Of a DNA stretch of 64,000 bases, positions 22,603-32,827 are shown piece after piece. The DNA comes from an uncultured Pelagibacteraceae bacterium (GTDB taxonomy: Bacteria; Pseudomonadota; Alphaproteobacteria; Pelagibacterales; Pelagibacteraceae). The stretch covers positions 84,113 through 148,112 of the forward strand of contig CACDPY010000001.1 of NCBI GenBank assembly GCA_902554765.1. The letters run 5' to 3'. Every line of letters starts with the position of its first letter. Within the stretch, counting starts at the first letter, position 1. A model generated the notes under the pieces. The model was not told the origin of the DNA and did not search any database. It worked only from the letters and a program-made list of their open reading frames with translations. The translations under genes and the position numbers were made by a program.

Positions 22603-23553
22603 TTATGTACAAAATATCTTCAAGCAAGCCATTCTTACAGCCACACCCAGTTCAACTTGTTCTTTAATTACGCTCTTATTTATGTCATCAGCTAGTATTG
22701 TATCTATTTCTATACCTCTATTCATTGGTCCTGGGTGCATAATTAATGCATCGGACTTAGCATGTTCTAATTTATCAGGAGTTAATCCATAATATTCATA
22801 ATATTCTCTATTTGATGAAAGGTATGAACTTGTCATTCTTTCATTCTGTAATCGTAACATCATTACAATATCACAATCCTTCAAACCCTTTTTCATGTCA
22901 GTAAAAGTGTTAACACCAAATTTTTCTATTTCCTTTGGCATTAAATTTGTTGGAGCAACTATATTTACCTCAGCTCCTAACATGTTGAGTAAATATATAT
23001 TTGATCTAGCTACTCTTGAATGAAGTATGTCACCACATATTGCAATTTTTAAACCTTCAATTTTATTTTTTCGAGTTTTAATTGTTAAAGCATCTAAAAG
23101 AGCTTGAGTAGGGTGCTCTCTTCTTCCGTCACCAGCGTTTAACACTGCACAATTAACTTTTTGTGAAAGTAAGTTACAAGCACCAGAGTCTTGATGTCTT
23201 ACTACAATAATATCTGGATGCATCGCATTTAAGGTCATGGCTGTATCGATTAACGTTTCACCTTTTTTAATTGCAGAGTTACTTATATTCATAGACATAA
23301 CGTCCGCACCAAGTCTTTTACCAGCCAATTCAAATGAACTCTGAGTTCTAGTAGAAGGTTCAAAGAATAAATTGATTTGAGTCTTTCCTCTCAATACATC
23401 TATCTTTTTATTTTTGCTTTGATTAACTTTTATAAATGTATGTGCTTCATCAAGTATTAAATTAACATCATTAATTGACAAATCCTGGATACCTAACAAA
23501 TGTTTTTGGGAAATTTTAATAGCTTTATCTGTTTTAATTGCCATTAAAACCAA
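22603..23553 (-). CDS. pyrB: Aspartate carbamoyltransferase catalytic subunit; start may be MAIKTDK at 23544
   Basis: [35 protein letters not shown]. Confidence 0.96.
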   Translation of the reverse strand: MVLMAIKTDKAIKISQKHLLGIQDLSINDVNLILDEAHTFIKVNQSKNKKIDVLRGKTQINLFFEPSTRTQSSFELAGKRLGADVMSMNISNSAIKKGETLIDTAMTLNAMHPDIIVVRHQDSGACNLLSQKVNCAVLNAGDGRREHPTQALLDALTIKTRKNKIEGLKIAICGDILHSRVARSNIYLLNMLGAEVNIVAPTNLMPKEIEKFGVNTFTDMKKGLKDCDIVMMLRLQNERMTSSYLSSNREYYEYYGLTPDKLEHAKSDALIMHPGPMNRGIEIDTILADDINKSVIKEQVELGVAVRMACLKIFCT

Positions 23554-23586
23554 CTCTATAACTATAAACGTCTACAATAGCAAGTA

Positions 23587-24042
23587 TTAATTATTTAAAA
23601 AATCTATTGCTCCTTGCAATATAAAAGCAGCTGCATTTTCATCGATTTTCTTTTCTCTTTTACTCACATTAATATCTAATTGACTAGAAAGGTTAAAAGC
23701 ACCAACTGTTGATAATCTTTCATCCCACAAGCAAATAGGCAGTTCAATACTCTTTTCTATATTGTTAGAGGTATCTTTTACAGATTGGGCGGAACTACCT
23801 GAAGAACCATCCATATTGAGGGGGTTTCCTATTATGATTCCTTTTATATTATTTTCTTCAATTATTCTTTTTAATTCATCAATAAGGTCTTTAGCAGTAG
23901 ATCTATTAATAGTTTTAAAAGGTGTAGCAATTAATTGTTTTTCATCACAAATAGACACACCTATTCTTTTTGAGCCAAGATCCAAACCTATTAATCTGCA
24001 TTTATCCAACTGTTTTTTTTTGAATTCCTTTAAGGTGATCAT
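23587..24042 (-). CDS. ruvX: Holliday junction resolvase-like RuvX/YqgF
   Basis: GLDLGSKRIGVSICDE; GNPLNMDGSSG; WDERLST. Confidence 0.9.
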   Translation of the reverse strand: MITLKEFKKKQLDKCRLIGLDLGSKRIGVSICDEKQLIATPFKTINRSTAKDLIDELKRIIEENNIKGIIIGNPLNMDGSSGSSAQSVKDTSNNIEKSIELPICLWDERLSTVGAFNLSSQLDINVSKREKKIDENAAAFILQGAIDFLNN

Positions 24043-24092
24043 ATTGTATATTTTAAACTTAAGTGGTAGTTTGCGTCATATTAAAATATCAT

Positions 24093-24380
24093 ATGAGCAT
24101 AGATCTTAAAACAATAAAGCATATATCAAAATTATCAAGAATATCAGTGGATGAGCAAAAAGCTGAGAAATTAGTTGAAGATTTGAATTCTATTTTTAAG
24201 TTTATTGAAAAACTTAATAAATTGAAAACAGATAATGTTGAGCCTCTAACATCAGTGGCTGAAACTACTCTTAAATTAAGACCAGATGAAGTTAAAAGCA
24301 AAGATATTCGAGAACAAATAATAAAAAATTCACCTCAAGATAATGAGGATTATTTTGTTGTTCCAAAGGTGATTGAATAA
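24093..24380 (+). CDS. gatC: Asp/Glu-tRNA amidotransferase subunit C
   Basis: ATG at 24093; [35 protein letters not shown]. Confidence 0.93.
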   Translation: MSIDLKTIKHISKLSRISVDEQKAEKLVEDLNSIFKFIEKLNKLKTDNVEPLTSVAETTLKLRPDEVKSKDIREQIIKNSPQDNEDYFVVPKVIE

Positions 24381-25837
24381 TGTCTGATATTACAAAACTA
24401 ACACTTTCAGAACTAGTCAAAAATATAAAAGATAAAAAACTATCTTCTGAAGAAGTTACAAAGGCATTTATTGATAGATCTGAAAAATCGAAAGAATTAA
24501 ATACCTATATTACAGAAGATTATTCATCTGCATTAGAAAAATCTAAAAAATTTGATCAAAAACCAAATCTTGATTTAAAACTACCTGGTATACCAATAGC
24601 TGTTAAGGATTTATTTTGTACTAAGGATATTCGTACTACTGCTGGAAGTAAGATTTTAGATAATTTTATACCAAGCTATGAATCTACAGTAACCCAAAAT
24701 ATCTGGAACGAGGGAGCTATTCTTCTTGGAAAATTAAATTGTGATGAATTTGCAATGGGATCTTCTAATGAAACTAGTTTTTTTGGTAACGTTCAAAATC
24801 CAATAGATAAAAATTTGGTTCCAGGAGGATCTTCAGGTGGCTCCGCTTCTGCGGTGGCTGGTCAGTTAACGCCAATAACTATTGGAACAGATACAGGAGG
24901 ATCTATTAGACAACCAGCTTCGTTTACTGGAACAGTTGGTCTAAAACCAACATATGGAAGTTGTTCACGATATGGAATAGTTGCTTTTGCATCATCTTTG
25001 GATCAAGCAGGTCCTATGGCACAAAATGTCAAAGACTGTGCTTTACTTCATGAGGTTATCAGCACTTATGATCCAAAGGATTCAACATCTATTGATTTTA
25101 AAAGAAATGAATACAGCAAAGAACTTACAAACAATATAAAAGGAACAAAAATTGGAATACCAAAAGAATATAGAGTTGATGGAATGCCAAAAGAAATTGA
25201 AGAACTTTGGCAAAAAGGTATTCAATATGCAAAAGACTGTGGAGCTGAAATAGTTGATATATCACTACCTCATACAAGTTATGCATTGCCAAGTTATTAT
25301 ATAGTGGCACCAGCAGAGGCCTCATCTAATTTAGCGCGTTATGATGGTGTTAAATATGGATTTAGAGCAAAAGGAGAAAACCTTATAGACATGTATGAAA
25401 AAACAAGATCAGAAGGTTTTGGTGCTGAAGTGCAAAGGCGAATTATGATTGGAACTTATGTTCTATCATCAGGATATTATGATGCTTATTATCTTAAGGC
25501 TCAAAAAGTTAGAAAATTAATTAAAAATGATTTTGATGACGCATATAAAAAAGTTGACGCAATATTAACTCCATCAACACCTAGTTCAGCATTTAAGATT
25601 GGAGAAAAGAAAGACGATCCAGTCTCAATGTATTTGAACGATATATTTACTGTTCCGGTAAATTTGGCAGGATTACCAGGTATATCGATTCCTGCTGGGC
25701 ATGACTCTAAAGGTTATCCATTAGGCTTACAAATTATTGGTAAAGCTTTTGATGAACAGAATATACTGAATATTGCCTTTGCAATGGAGGAGAAGATTAA
25801 TTTCAAAAATAAGATTACTGATTGGTGGATAAAGTGA
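24380..25837 (+). CDS. gatA: Asp/Glu-tRNA amidotransferase subunit A
   Basis: Amidase signature [14 protein letters not shown]...[13 protein letters not shown]. Confidence 0.97.
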   Translation: MSDITKLTLSELVKNIKDKKLSSEEVTKAFIDRSEKSKELNTYITEDYSSALEKSKKFDQKPNLDLKLPGIPIAVKDLFCTKDIRTTAGSKILDNFIPSYESTVTQNIWNEGAILLGKLNCDEFAMGSSNETSFFGNVQNPIDKNLVPGGSSGGSASAVAGQLTPITIGTDTGGSIRQPASFTGTVGLKPTYGSCSRYGIVAFASSLDQAGPMAQNVKDCALLHEVISTYDPKDSTSIDFKRNEYSKELTNNIKGTKIGIPKEYRVDGMPKEIEELWQKGIQYAKDCGAEIVDISLPHTSYALPSYYIVAPAEASSNLARYDGVKYGFRAKGENLIDMYEKTRSEGFGAEVQRRIMIGTYVLSSGYYDAYYLKAQKVRKLIKNDFDDAYKKVDAILTPSTPSSAFKIGEKKDDPVSMYLNDIFTVPVNLAGLPGISIPAGHDSKGYPLGLQIIGKAFDEQNILNIAFAMEEKINFKNKITDWWIK

Positions 25838-27312
25838 GTAAAAAAAATTTAGAATATTTAATCAATCGAAAAGATAATCAATATGAGGTTATAATTGGTT
25901 TAGAGGTTCATGCTCAAGTATTATCAGAGTCAAAATTATTTTCTACCTCAGCTACCAAATTTGGAGCCGAACCAAATACTCAAGTAAGTTTAGTTGATGC
26001 TGCATTCCCAGGAATGTTACCTGTAATAAATGAATTTTGTGTTAAACAGGCTATTAAAACTGGTATTGGCCTTAATGCAGAGATTAATAAACGTTCAGTA
26101 TTTGATAGAAAAAATTATTTTTATGCAGACTTACCTCAAGGATATCAGATTTCTCAATTTAAAGACCCTATAGTAGGTGAGGGTAAAGTTATCTTAGACA
26201 TGCCTGATGGACAAAAAGAAGTTGGTATTGAAAGGTTACATTTAGAACAAGATGCAGGAAAAAGCATACATGATCTTGACCCTCAAAATACTTTTGTAGA
26301 TCTTAATAGATCGGGTGTAGCTTTAATGGAAATTGTAAGTAAACCAGACCTAAGATCTCCTGATGAGGTTAGTGCATACATCAAGAAATTAAGATCAATT
26401 ATGCGATATTTAGGTACATGTGATGGTAATATGCAAGAAGGATCATTAAGAGCAGATGTTAATGTTTCTGTAAGAACAAAAGGTTCAAAAGAATTAGGAA
26501 CAAGATGTGAAATTAAGAATGTAAATTCTATCAAATTTATGCAAATGGCTATTGAATATGAAGCAAATAGACAAGTTGATTTAATCGAAGAGGGTAAATC
26601 TATTGATCAAGAGACAAGATTATTTGATACAAAAAAAAATGAGACAAGATCAATGAGATCAAAAGAAGATGCACATGATTATAGATATTTTCCAGATCCT
26701 GATTTATTACCTTTAGAAGTTTCTGATGAATTTATTAACAATCTTAAAAATGATATTCCAGAATTACCAGACGATAAAAAGAAAAGATTTATTGATGAAT
26801 TTAAGCTGTCACCATATGAGGCTACCATCTTAGTCTCAGATATTGATACAGCAAAATATTTTGAAGAAGTTGTTGCTAAGATGGGTAAGAACAAAGATAT
26901 GAAATTAGCTGTTAATTGGATAACAGGTGAATTATTTGCTGTTTTAAATAATAAAAATTTAGAAATTTCTCAAAGCCCAGTAAGTGCAAAGAATTTAGCT
27001 ATATTAGTTAACTTAATAAAGAATGGTACTATTTCAGGAAAAATAGCAAAAACTGTATTTGAATTAATGTTAGATGGGGATAAAGATCCTCAAAAAATTG
27101 TTGAAGAAAAAGGATTAAAACAACAAAGCGATCCTAAAGCTATAGAAACTTTAATTGATAAAATAATTAATGATAATAGAGAAAAAGCAATTGAGTATAA
27201 GCAAGGCAAAGAAAAATTATTTGGTTTCTTTGTTGGTCAAGCAATGAAGGTCTCTGGTGGTAAAGCCAATCCTCAACTTATAAATGAGATATTAAAGAAA
27301 AAACTTCAGTAG
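25822..27312 (+). CDS. gatB: Asp/Glu-tRNA amidotransferase subunit B
   Basis: [40 protein letters not shown]. Confidence 0.97.
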   Translation: MVDKVSKKNLEYLINRKDNQYEVIIGLEVHAQVLSESKLFSTSATKFGAEPNTQVSLVDAAFPGMLPVINEFCVKQAIKTGIGLNAEINKRSVFDRKNYFYADLPQGYQISQFKDPIVGEGKVILDMPDGQKEVGIERLHLEQDAGKSIHDLDPQNTFVDLNRSGVALMEIVSKPDLRSPDEVSAYIKKLRSIMRYLGTCDGNMQEGSLRADVNVSVRTKGSKELGTRCEIKNVNSIKFMQMAIEYEANRQVDLIEEGKSIDQETRLFDTKKNETRSMRSKEDAHDYRYFPDPDLLPLEVSDEFINNLKNDIPELPDDKKKRFIDEFKLSPYEATILVSDIDTAKYFEEVVAKMGKNKDMKLAVNWITGELFAVLNNKNLEISQSPVSAKNLAILVNLIKNGTISGKIAKTVFELMLDGDKDPQKIVEEKGLKQQSDPKAIETLIDKIINDNREKAIEYKQGKEKLFGFFVGQAMKVSGGKANPQLINEILKKKLQ

Positions 27313-27313
27313 A

Positions 27314-27964
27314 ATGGGTGCAAACCTTGATATTACAGAAAAATTACAAAATTACATTAATGATTTTGGTTTAAATTTACATCCAGTACAACATGAGATA
27401 ATCAATTATAATAAAACTCTAGGTGACATCAAAAGAATGCAGATTGATCCTACTCAATGTCATTTTCTTCATCTAATTATAAAGATATCAAATATTAAAA
27501 ATGTTCTTGAAATTGGAACTTTTACAGGACTTAGTGCTCTCTCAATTTCACTAGCCTTACCTGATGAAGGAAAATTAATTGCTCTAGATAAAAACGAAGA
27601 GACAAACAAAATAGCATTAGATTTTTTCAAAAAGGCTAATCAAGATCATAAAATTCAAACAATAATAAAACCTGCCCTTGAAAGTTTGAAAGATTTAAAA
27701 AATAATAAATTTGATATGGTTTTTATTGATGCTGATAAAATGAACTACAAAGAATATTATGAAAAATCTTTAGAGCTGTTAAGTAAAGGTGGATTAGTCA
27801 TTATTGATAACGTTTTATGGCATGGTGAGGTGGTAGATGAAAAAAAAAATGATAAATTCACTATAAATATTAGAGAATTTAATAAATTTGTATCTGAGGA
27901 CAAAAGAGTAGAACAAATCATTATCCCACTTGGTGATGGAATGACTGTTTGTAGAGTTTTATAA
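27314..27964 (+). CDS. SAM-dependent O-methyltransferase (caffeoyl-CoA OMT-like family)
   Basis: NVLEIGTFTGLSALSISLALP; FDMVFIDADKMNYKEYYE; GGLVIIDNVLWHGEV. Confidence 0.85.
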   Translation: MGANLDITEKLQNYINDFGLNLHPVQHEIINYNKTLGDIKRMQIDPTQCHFLHLIIKISNIKNVLEIGTFTGLSALSISLALPDEGKLIALDKNEETNKIALDFFKKANQDHKIQTIIKPALESLKDLKNNKFDMVFIDADKMNYKEYYEKSLELLSKGGLVIIDNVLWHGEVVDEKKNDKFTINIREFNKFVSEDKRVEQIIIPLGDGMTVCRVL

Positions 27965-28872
27965 TGTTCAAAGTTTTTGGTTTTTATAAATTTATTAAAA
28001 TTAAATCTTTAAAAAAAAATAAAGATCTTTTACAAAAATTTCTTACATCAAATAATATAAGAGGAACTATTATAATTGCCAAAGAAGGATTAAATGGCAC
28101 TATTTCTGGTGGTGTTAAAGATATAGATAAAATTATCAAAAGATTAAAATTTTTATTCTCTTTTAAAAAATTTGATAATAGCAATGAATCTAAATCCAAA
28201 TTTCAACCATTTCATAAACCCAAAGTTAAGATTAAAAAAGAAGTAGTCCCAATGAATTTGACGTTAAATTCTAAAGATAGGAATATACAAACTCATTTAG
28301 ACCCAAAAGAATGGAATAAACTGATTAAAAATAAAGATACACATATAATTGATACTAGAAAACCTTTTGAATACAAAGTTGGAACTTTCAAAAAATCAGT
28401 AAATCCAAATATCAATAATTTTAGGGACTTTCCTAAGTATCTAAATAAACTTAAAAAGAACAAACCTGTAGCAATGTTTTGTACTGGTGGAATACGTTGT
28501 GAAAAAACTTCAGTATATTTAAAAAAAAAGGGTTTTGAAAATATCTTTCAATTAAATGGAGGGATTCTAAATTATCTAAAAAAAATAAAGAAAACAGAAA
28601 GTTTATGGAAAGGTGAGTGTTTTGTTTTTGATAACAGAATTAGTCTCAAGCATGAATTGAAGATAGGCACATATTCCATGTGTAGTGGATGCAGAATGCC
28701 TATATCTCCAAAAGACAAAAGATCAAATAAATATGAGGAGGGCGTTTCTTGCCCAAATTGTCATGATAAACTAACAGAAACACAAAAATCACGTTTTAGA
28801 ATGAGACAAAGTCAGGTATACAAAGCAAAACAATCAAGAAAAAAATATATTTTTCAAAAAGAATTTAAATAA
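27964..28872 (+). CDS. trhO: Rhodanese-domain tRNA uridine hydroxylase TrhO/YceA
   Basis: IIAKEGLNGTISG; rhodanese VAMFCTGGIRCEKTSVYLKKKGF; C-terminal Cys cluster. Confidence 0.88.
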   Translation: MFKVFGFYKFIKIKSLKKNKDLLQKFLTSNNIRGTIIIAKEGLNGTISGGVKDIDKIIKRLKFLFSFKKFDNSNESKSKFQPFHKPKVKIKKEVVPMNLTLNSKDRNIQTHLDPKEWNKLIKNKDTHIIDTRKPFEYKVGTFKKSVNPNINNFRDFPKYLNKLKKNKPVAMFCTGGIRCEKTSVYLKKKGFENIFQLNGGILNYLKKIKKTESLWKGECFVFDNRISLKHELKIGTYSMCSGCRMPISPKDKRSNKYEEGVSCPNCHDKLTETQKSRFRMRQSQVYKAKQSRKKYIFQKEFK

Positions 28873-28880
28873 GGATATTT

Positions 28881-30251
28881 TTGTCTACTTCATACAAGCT
28901 TACCAAAGATCCAATATGGTTTTTACTTCGTAAAGTCACAATACCAGCTAGTGTAGGATCTCTTTTCCAAACATTTTATAATTTAGTCGATACTTGGTTT
29001 GCAGGAAAAATCTCAGCAGAAGCTATAGGTGCTATAGCCAAATCATTTCCAATTTACTTTACTATAATAGCTGTTGGAGTTGGAATAGGTGCTGCTACTA
29101 ATGCAATGATTGGCAATGCTATCGGTGAAAAAAAAGAGAGAGTTGCATCTATGTATATTGCACAATCTTTAATTTTTGCTTTAGTAATTTCAGTATTAGT
29201 AACAATTTTTGGTTTAAATGCATCTAATTTTCTTCTCGGAGTTATGGGATCTGATGTTTCAGGGATTACACTTACGAGAGAATATTTAGATATTATTTTT
29301 TATGGAACTTTTATTGTATTGATACAAATTTCTTTAAATGGAACATTGAATGCTCAAGGTGATACGAAAAGTTATAGAAATGTTTTAATATTTAGCTTTT
29401 TCTTAAATATTTTTTTAAATCCTCTTTTTATATGGGGATATGGAGTAATTCCTCCTTTTGGTATAGCTGGACTTGCTATAGCAACGGTGATTTCACAGCT
29501 GATCGGAACAATCTATTTAGCTTATAAAGTTAATAATTGTAAAATTAGAGAATACTTAAAAATAGCATGTTTTATTCCAAAGGTTGAATATCTAAATCCT
29601 TTAACAAGACAGTCGGTACCTGTTATGTTTAGCATGTTGTTTATTGGAGTTGGAATTTTTAATATTTTATATTTTATTGGACAATTTGGTGATTTAGCTA
29701 CCGCAGGATATGGGGCAGCTTTAAGAGTAGAGCAAGTTTTTTTACTTCCAGTGATTGGATTAAACACAGCAGTTCTCTCTATAGGAGGTCAAAACTTTGG
29801 TGCAAAAGCTTATGACAGAATAAGAGAATTATATACAAAAGCATTATTTTTTGGATCTTCTTTTATGGCTGTTGCAGGTATAATATTATTTTTTGGAGCT
29901 GAGTTTTTTGTGTCACTATTTACGGACAATCAAGAAGCAGTAAAACATGGTGCAATTTATCTAAAAGTTGCAGCATTGATTGGCCCAATTTATCCAGTAT
30001 TCTTTATTACAACAGCCGTATTTCAAGCTGTGAAGAAACCTCTTTATAGTCTTTATCTAAGTATATTTAGATTAACTGCGTTTCCTTTTTTGAGCTTATG
30101 GTATGTAATTAATATTAGAGGGGGAGATTATGAAGATATTTTTTATACTATTATGGCGACTAATTGGGCAATGGGAATTGCTGTTTTAATATTCATAGGT
30201 TATTTTCTTAACAATGTATTTAAACAAAATAAAACTATTTTTAGTTATTAG
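28881..30251 (+). CDS. MATE family efflux transporter (TTG start)
   Basis: 12-TM-like; IPASVGSLFQTFYNLVDTWFAGKISAEAIGAIA. Confidence 0.92.
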   Translation: MSTSYKLTKDPIWFLLRKVTIPASVGSLFQTFYNLVDTWFAGKISAEAIGAIAKSFPIYFTIIAVGVGIGAATNAMIGNAIGEKKERVASMYIAQSLIFALVISVLVTIFGLNASNFLLGVMGSDVSGITLTREYLDIIFYGTFIVLIQISLNGTLNAQGDTKSYRNVLIFSFFLNIFLNPLFIWGYGVIPPFGIAGLAIATVISQLIGTIYLAYKVNNCKIREYLKIACFIPKVEYLNPLTRQSVPVMFSMLFIGVGIFNILYFIGQFGDLATAGYGAALRVEQVFLLPVIGLNTAVLSIGGQNFGAKAYDRIRELYTKALFFGSSFMAVAGIILFFGAEFFVSLFTDNQEAVKHGAIYLKVAALIGPIYPVFFITTAVFQAVKKPLYSLYLSIFRLTAFPFLSLWYVINIRGGDYEDIFYTIMATNWAMGIAVLIFIGYFLNNVFKQNKTIFSY

Positions 30252-30693
30252 TATTTGCTTAATATTTTTTTTTCTTACTTACAATGATGTAAAGTCTTAT
30301 GAAATTAAGATTATTGATGGAGATACAATACATTTAAACAATGAAAAAATAAGATTTACTGGAATAGATACCCCAGAACTTAAACAAACTTGTAAGAAAA
30401 ATAGTGAAATTATCTATTGTGGAATTGAAGCAAGACAATTGTTAATAGATAAAATTGGTAAAGATAAAGTGATTTGTGTTAGAGAGGGTAAGGATAGATA
30501 CAAAAGAACTTTAGCTGAATGTTTTGTAAACGATCTTAGTTTATCAAGATATTTAGTTAGAGAAGGATATGCTTTTGCTTATAGAAAATATTCCAAAAAA
30601 TTTATAAATGATGAAGATTTTGCAAAAAAAAATAATATGGGCATGTGGTCTATGAATTTTGAATACCCTTGGGATTGGAGAAAAAAAAATTAA
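30214..30693 (+). CDS. Signal-peptide-bearing thermonuclease (SNase) family protein
   Basis: Hydrophobic N-terminus then IKIIDGDTIHLNNEKIRFTGIDTPE...DRYKRTLAECFV...YAFAYRKY. Confidence 0.85.
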   Translation: MYLNKIKLFLVISICLIFFFLTYNDVKSYEIKIIDGDTIHLNNEKIRFTGIDTPELKQTCKKNSEIIYCGIEARQLLIDKIGKDKVICVREGKDRYKRTLAECFVNDLSLSRYLVREGYAFAYRKYSKKFINDEDFAKKNNMGMWSMNFEYPWDWRKKN

Positions 30694-31421
30694 TCTTTTT
30701 TAAGCTTATTTTCTAACTTTCTAACAAAGTAAGAAACTATTAATATTAAAACTAAGTATTCTAATATTAAAAAAGTATAGATTTCCAAAGGTCTATAAGT
30801 TGTAACTACCAATTCATTTGCTTTTCTTGTCAAGTCACCTATACCAATTATCGAAACCAATGATGACATTTTCAATACATAAACAAATTGATTTCCAATT
30901 GCTGGTAAAATATTTTTAATTGCTTGAGGTAGAATAACTAACCTCAATTTTCTAAAGAAATTTAATCCTAAAGAACTTCCTGCTTCCCATTGAGCTTTTT
31001 TGATTGAGTTTATCCCTGCTCTAAAAATTTCAGCTTGAAATGCACTTTCACTTATAGATAAGGCAATAATTCCTGAAACAAAAGGACTAAAACTTACTCC
31101 AGTCATTATTGGTAAACCATAATAAATCCATAGAATTAAAACTAGTAGAGGAATAGCTCTTACTATTTCAACATATCCAATATTTAAATAAGTCAAAAAC
31201 TTACTTTTTGCTAAGGACGGGACTGCAACAATAAAACCAACGATCATTGAAATAACAATCGATACTACTGAAATATAGATAGTTGTAGTTATCCCACTTA
31301 ATAAAAATTTAAGATTAGTTAATCCCTCAACATTGTTTGGAGATAAAATCAACCAATCAAGTTCACTTTTACCACATGAGGTTAAGGGTAGTATCAGAAG
31401 TAAAAAAAATAAATTTCTCAC
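30690..31421 (-). CDS. Amino-acid-type ABC transporter permease (HisM/GlnP-like)
   Basis: GITTTIYISVVSIVISMIVGF; GYVEIVRAIPLLVLILWIYYGLP; EAGSSLGLNFFRKLRLVILPQAIKNILPAIGNQFV; N-terminal LPLTSCG lipobox-like. Confidence 0.9.
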   Translation of the reverse strand: MRNLFFLLLILPLTSCGKSELDWLILSPNNVEGLTNLKFLLSGITTTIYISVVSIVISMIVGFIVAVPSLAKSKFLTYLNIGYVEIVRAIPLLVLILWIYYGLPIMTGVSFSPFVSGIIALSISESAFQAEIFRAGINSIKKAQWEAGSSLGLNFFRKLRLVILPQAIKNILPAIGNQFVYVLKMSSLVSIIGIGDLTRKANELVVTTYRPLEIYTFLILEYLVLILIVSYFVRKLENKLKKD

Positions 31422-31461
31422 TCTCTGATTTATAAAGAATTAAATATTAATTACTAATTGA

Positions 31462-32229
31462 TTATAAGCTTTTTAAATTATATTTCCCTAATAACTTGGT
31501 AAAGAAGCCTGATGATTTTTTCTTTTTAATCCAGTCATTAACGTAATTGTTCCATTTATCATCACCCTTAGGAACCATCATTGCTAAGAAAGCAGGATTT
31601 TTTTCTCCATCTGGAACTATAGCAAGTTGAGGATATTTAATTACTAGTTTATTTGCTTCTGTCGAACTTGTAATGTTTCCATCAGCTCTTCCAGCTAATA
31701 CTTCTTGAAAATCTCTTGCAGGTGCTTCAACTGAGTTCAATTTTGATTTAGGAAAAAATTCTTTTGCTTTTTCTTCTTGAGAAGTACCAAGTGTTGTAGC
31801 AATCGTTACACTTGAATTATTAAGTGAATCCCACGTTGAAAATTTTTTTAAATTCTTTTTAAGAACCAATGGCACAGTTCCATATTTATAATAAGTGTCT
31901 GTAAATCCCGCTACTTCAGCTCTTTTTGGTGTTTTAGTTACACTTGTAGAAATATCATATCTTTCAGATGTGATACCAGAAACTATAGTTTTCCATTCTG
32001 CAGGAACAAATTCAACTTTAACTCCCATATCTTTAGCTAGTTCGTTCATTACATCGATGTCAAATCCTTTATATTTATTGGTTGCTGGATCTTTCATTGT
32101 CATTGGATCCCAGTCTCCAGTAGTTCCAACTTTTAAAACTCCAGCTGAAAATATTTTGTCCAAATTAGACTCTGCGTTTAAAGAAAAGGGTAAAAAAACA
32201 AATAATGATATTAGAAGTAATTTTTTCAT
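31462..32229 (-). CDS. ABC transporter substrate-binding protein, family 3 (amino-acid/PheC-like)
   Basis: Signal peptide [54 protein letters not shown]. Confidence 0.88.
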   Translation of the reverse strand: MKKLLLISLFVFLPFSLNAESNLDKIFSAGVLKVGTTGDWDPMTMKDPATNKYKGFDIDVMNELAKDMGVKVEFVPAEWKTIVSGITSERYDISTSVTKTPKRAEVAGFTDTYYKYGTVPLVLKKNLKKFSTWDSLNNSSVTIATTLGTSQEEKAKEFFPKSKLNSVEAPARDFQEVLAGRADGNITSSTEANKLVIKYPQLAIVPDGEKNPAFLAMMVPKGDDKWNNYVNDWIKKKKSSGFFTKLLGKYNLKSL

Positions 32230-32263
32230 AGCTTAAAATAACCTATTTGAAAGTTTATAGAGA

Positions 32264-32827
32264 CTATAATCTTGACGCAGCGTCGTTCATCCAAGAAAAC
32301 AAATGTTGTGAAAAAGAACGTCTAACAAACAGATTAACTGCATTTTTATCATGATTATGAACTATTATATCTATTTTATTTAAAATTGTTTGTGTTACAG
32401 CTCCCTTTTTATTTTGAAAATCATTAAAATTAAAAGGAGATCCAGTTTGAAACAATTCATAAATTTTGTTTCCTTTGAGATTAATCATCACAAACTGATC
32501 TGTAACATCTGTTACTGCACCAAGATTTAACTTTGAAATGTTATTATTTAATAATTCTTCAGTTTCATAGTTATTTGTATTTTCATCAACTGGCTCATTA
32601 GAATAAATCATCCATTCATCAGGACTTAACCAAACTGCTGTTAATTTATCACTTTGAGTAGACGTATTGGCTTCGGTTGGTAATAAAATATTTAAAGATT
32701 TCCCAACAGCAGAAATAAATTCTCTTTTTTTACCCCTTATTACCAATTTCATTATTGGTTTGATCTCTTTTATTTGAAGATCTTGCATCAATATATCTTT
32801 GGGCAGTGCTTGATTATAATTAAGCAT
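32264..32827 (-). CDS. soxG: Sarcosine oxidase gamma subunit
   Basis: GCV_T-like/SoxG pattern (LSPDEWMIYS...VTDVTDQFVMINLKG) directly after soxA. Confidence 0.87.
   Translation of the reverse strand: MLNYNQALPKDILMQDLQIKEIKPIMKLVIRGKKREFISAVGKSLNILLPTEANTSTQSDKLTAVWLSPDEWMIYSNEPVDENTNNYETEELLNNNISKLNLGAVTDVTDQFVMINLKGNKIYELFQTGSPFNFNDFQNKKGAVTQTILNKIDIIVHNHDKNAVNLFVRRSFSQHLFSWMNDAASRL

Noticed and set aside
23762-24109. 115-aa + strand ORF opposite ruvX
   Set aside because: Antisense to ruvX and conflicts with the gatC start
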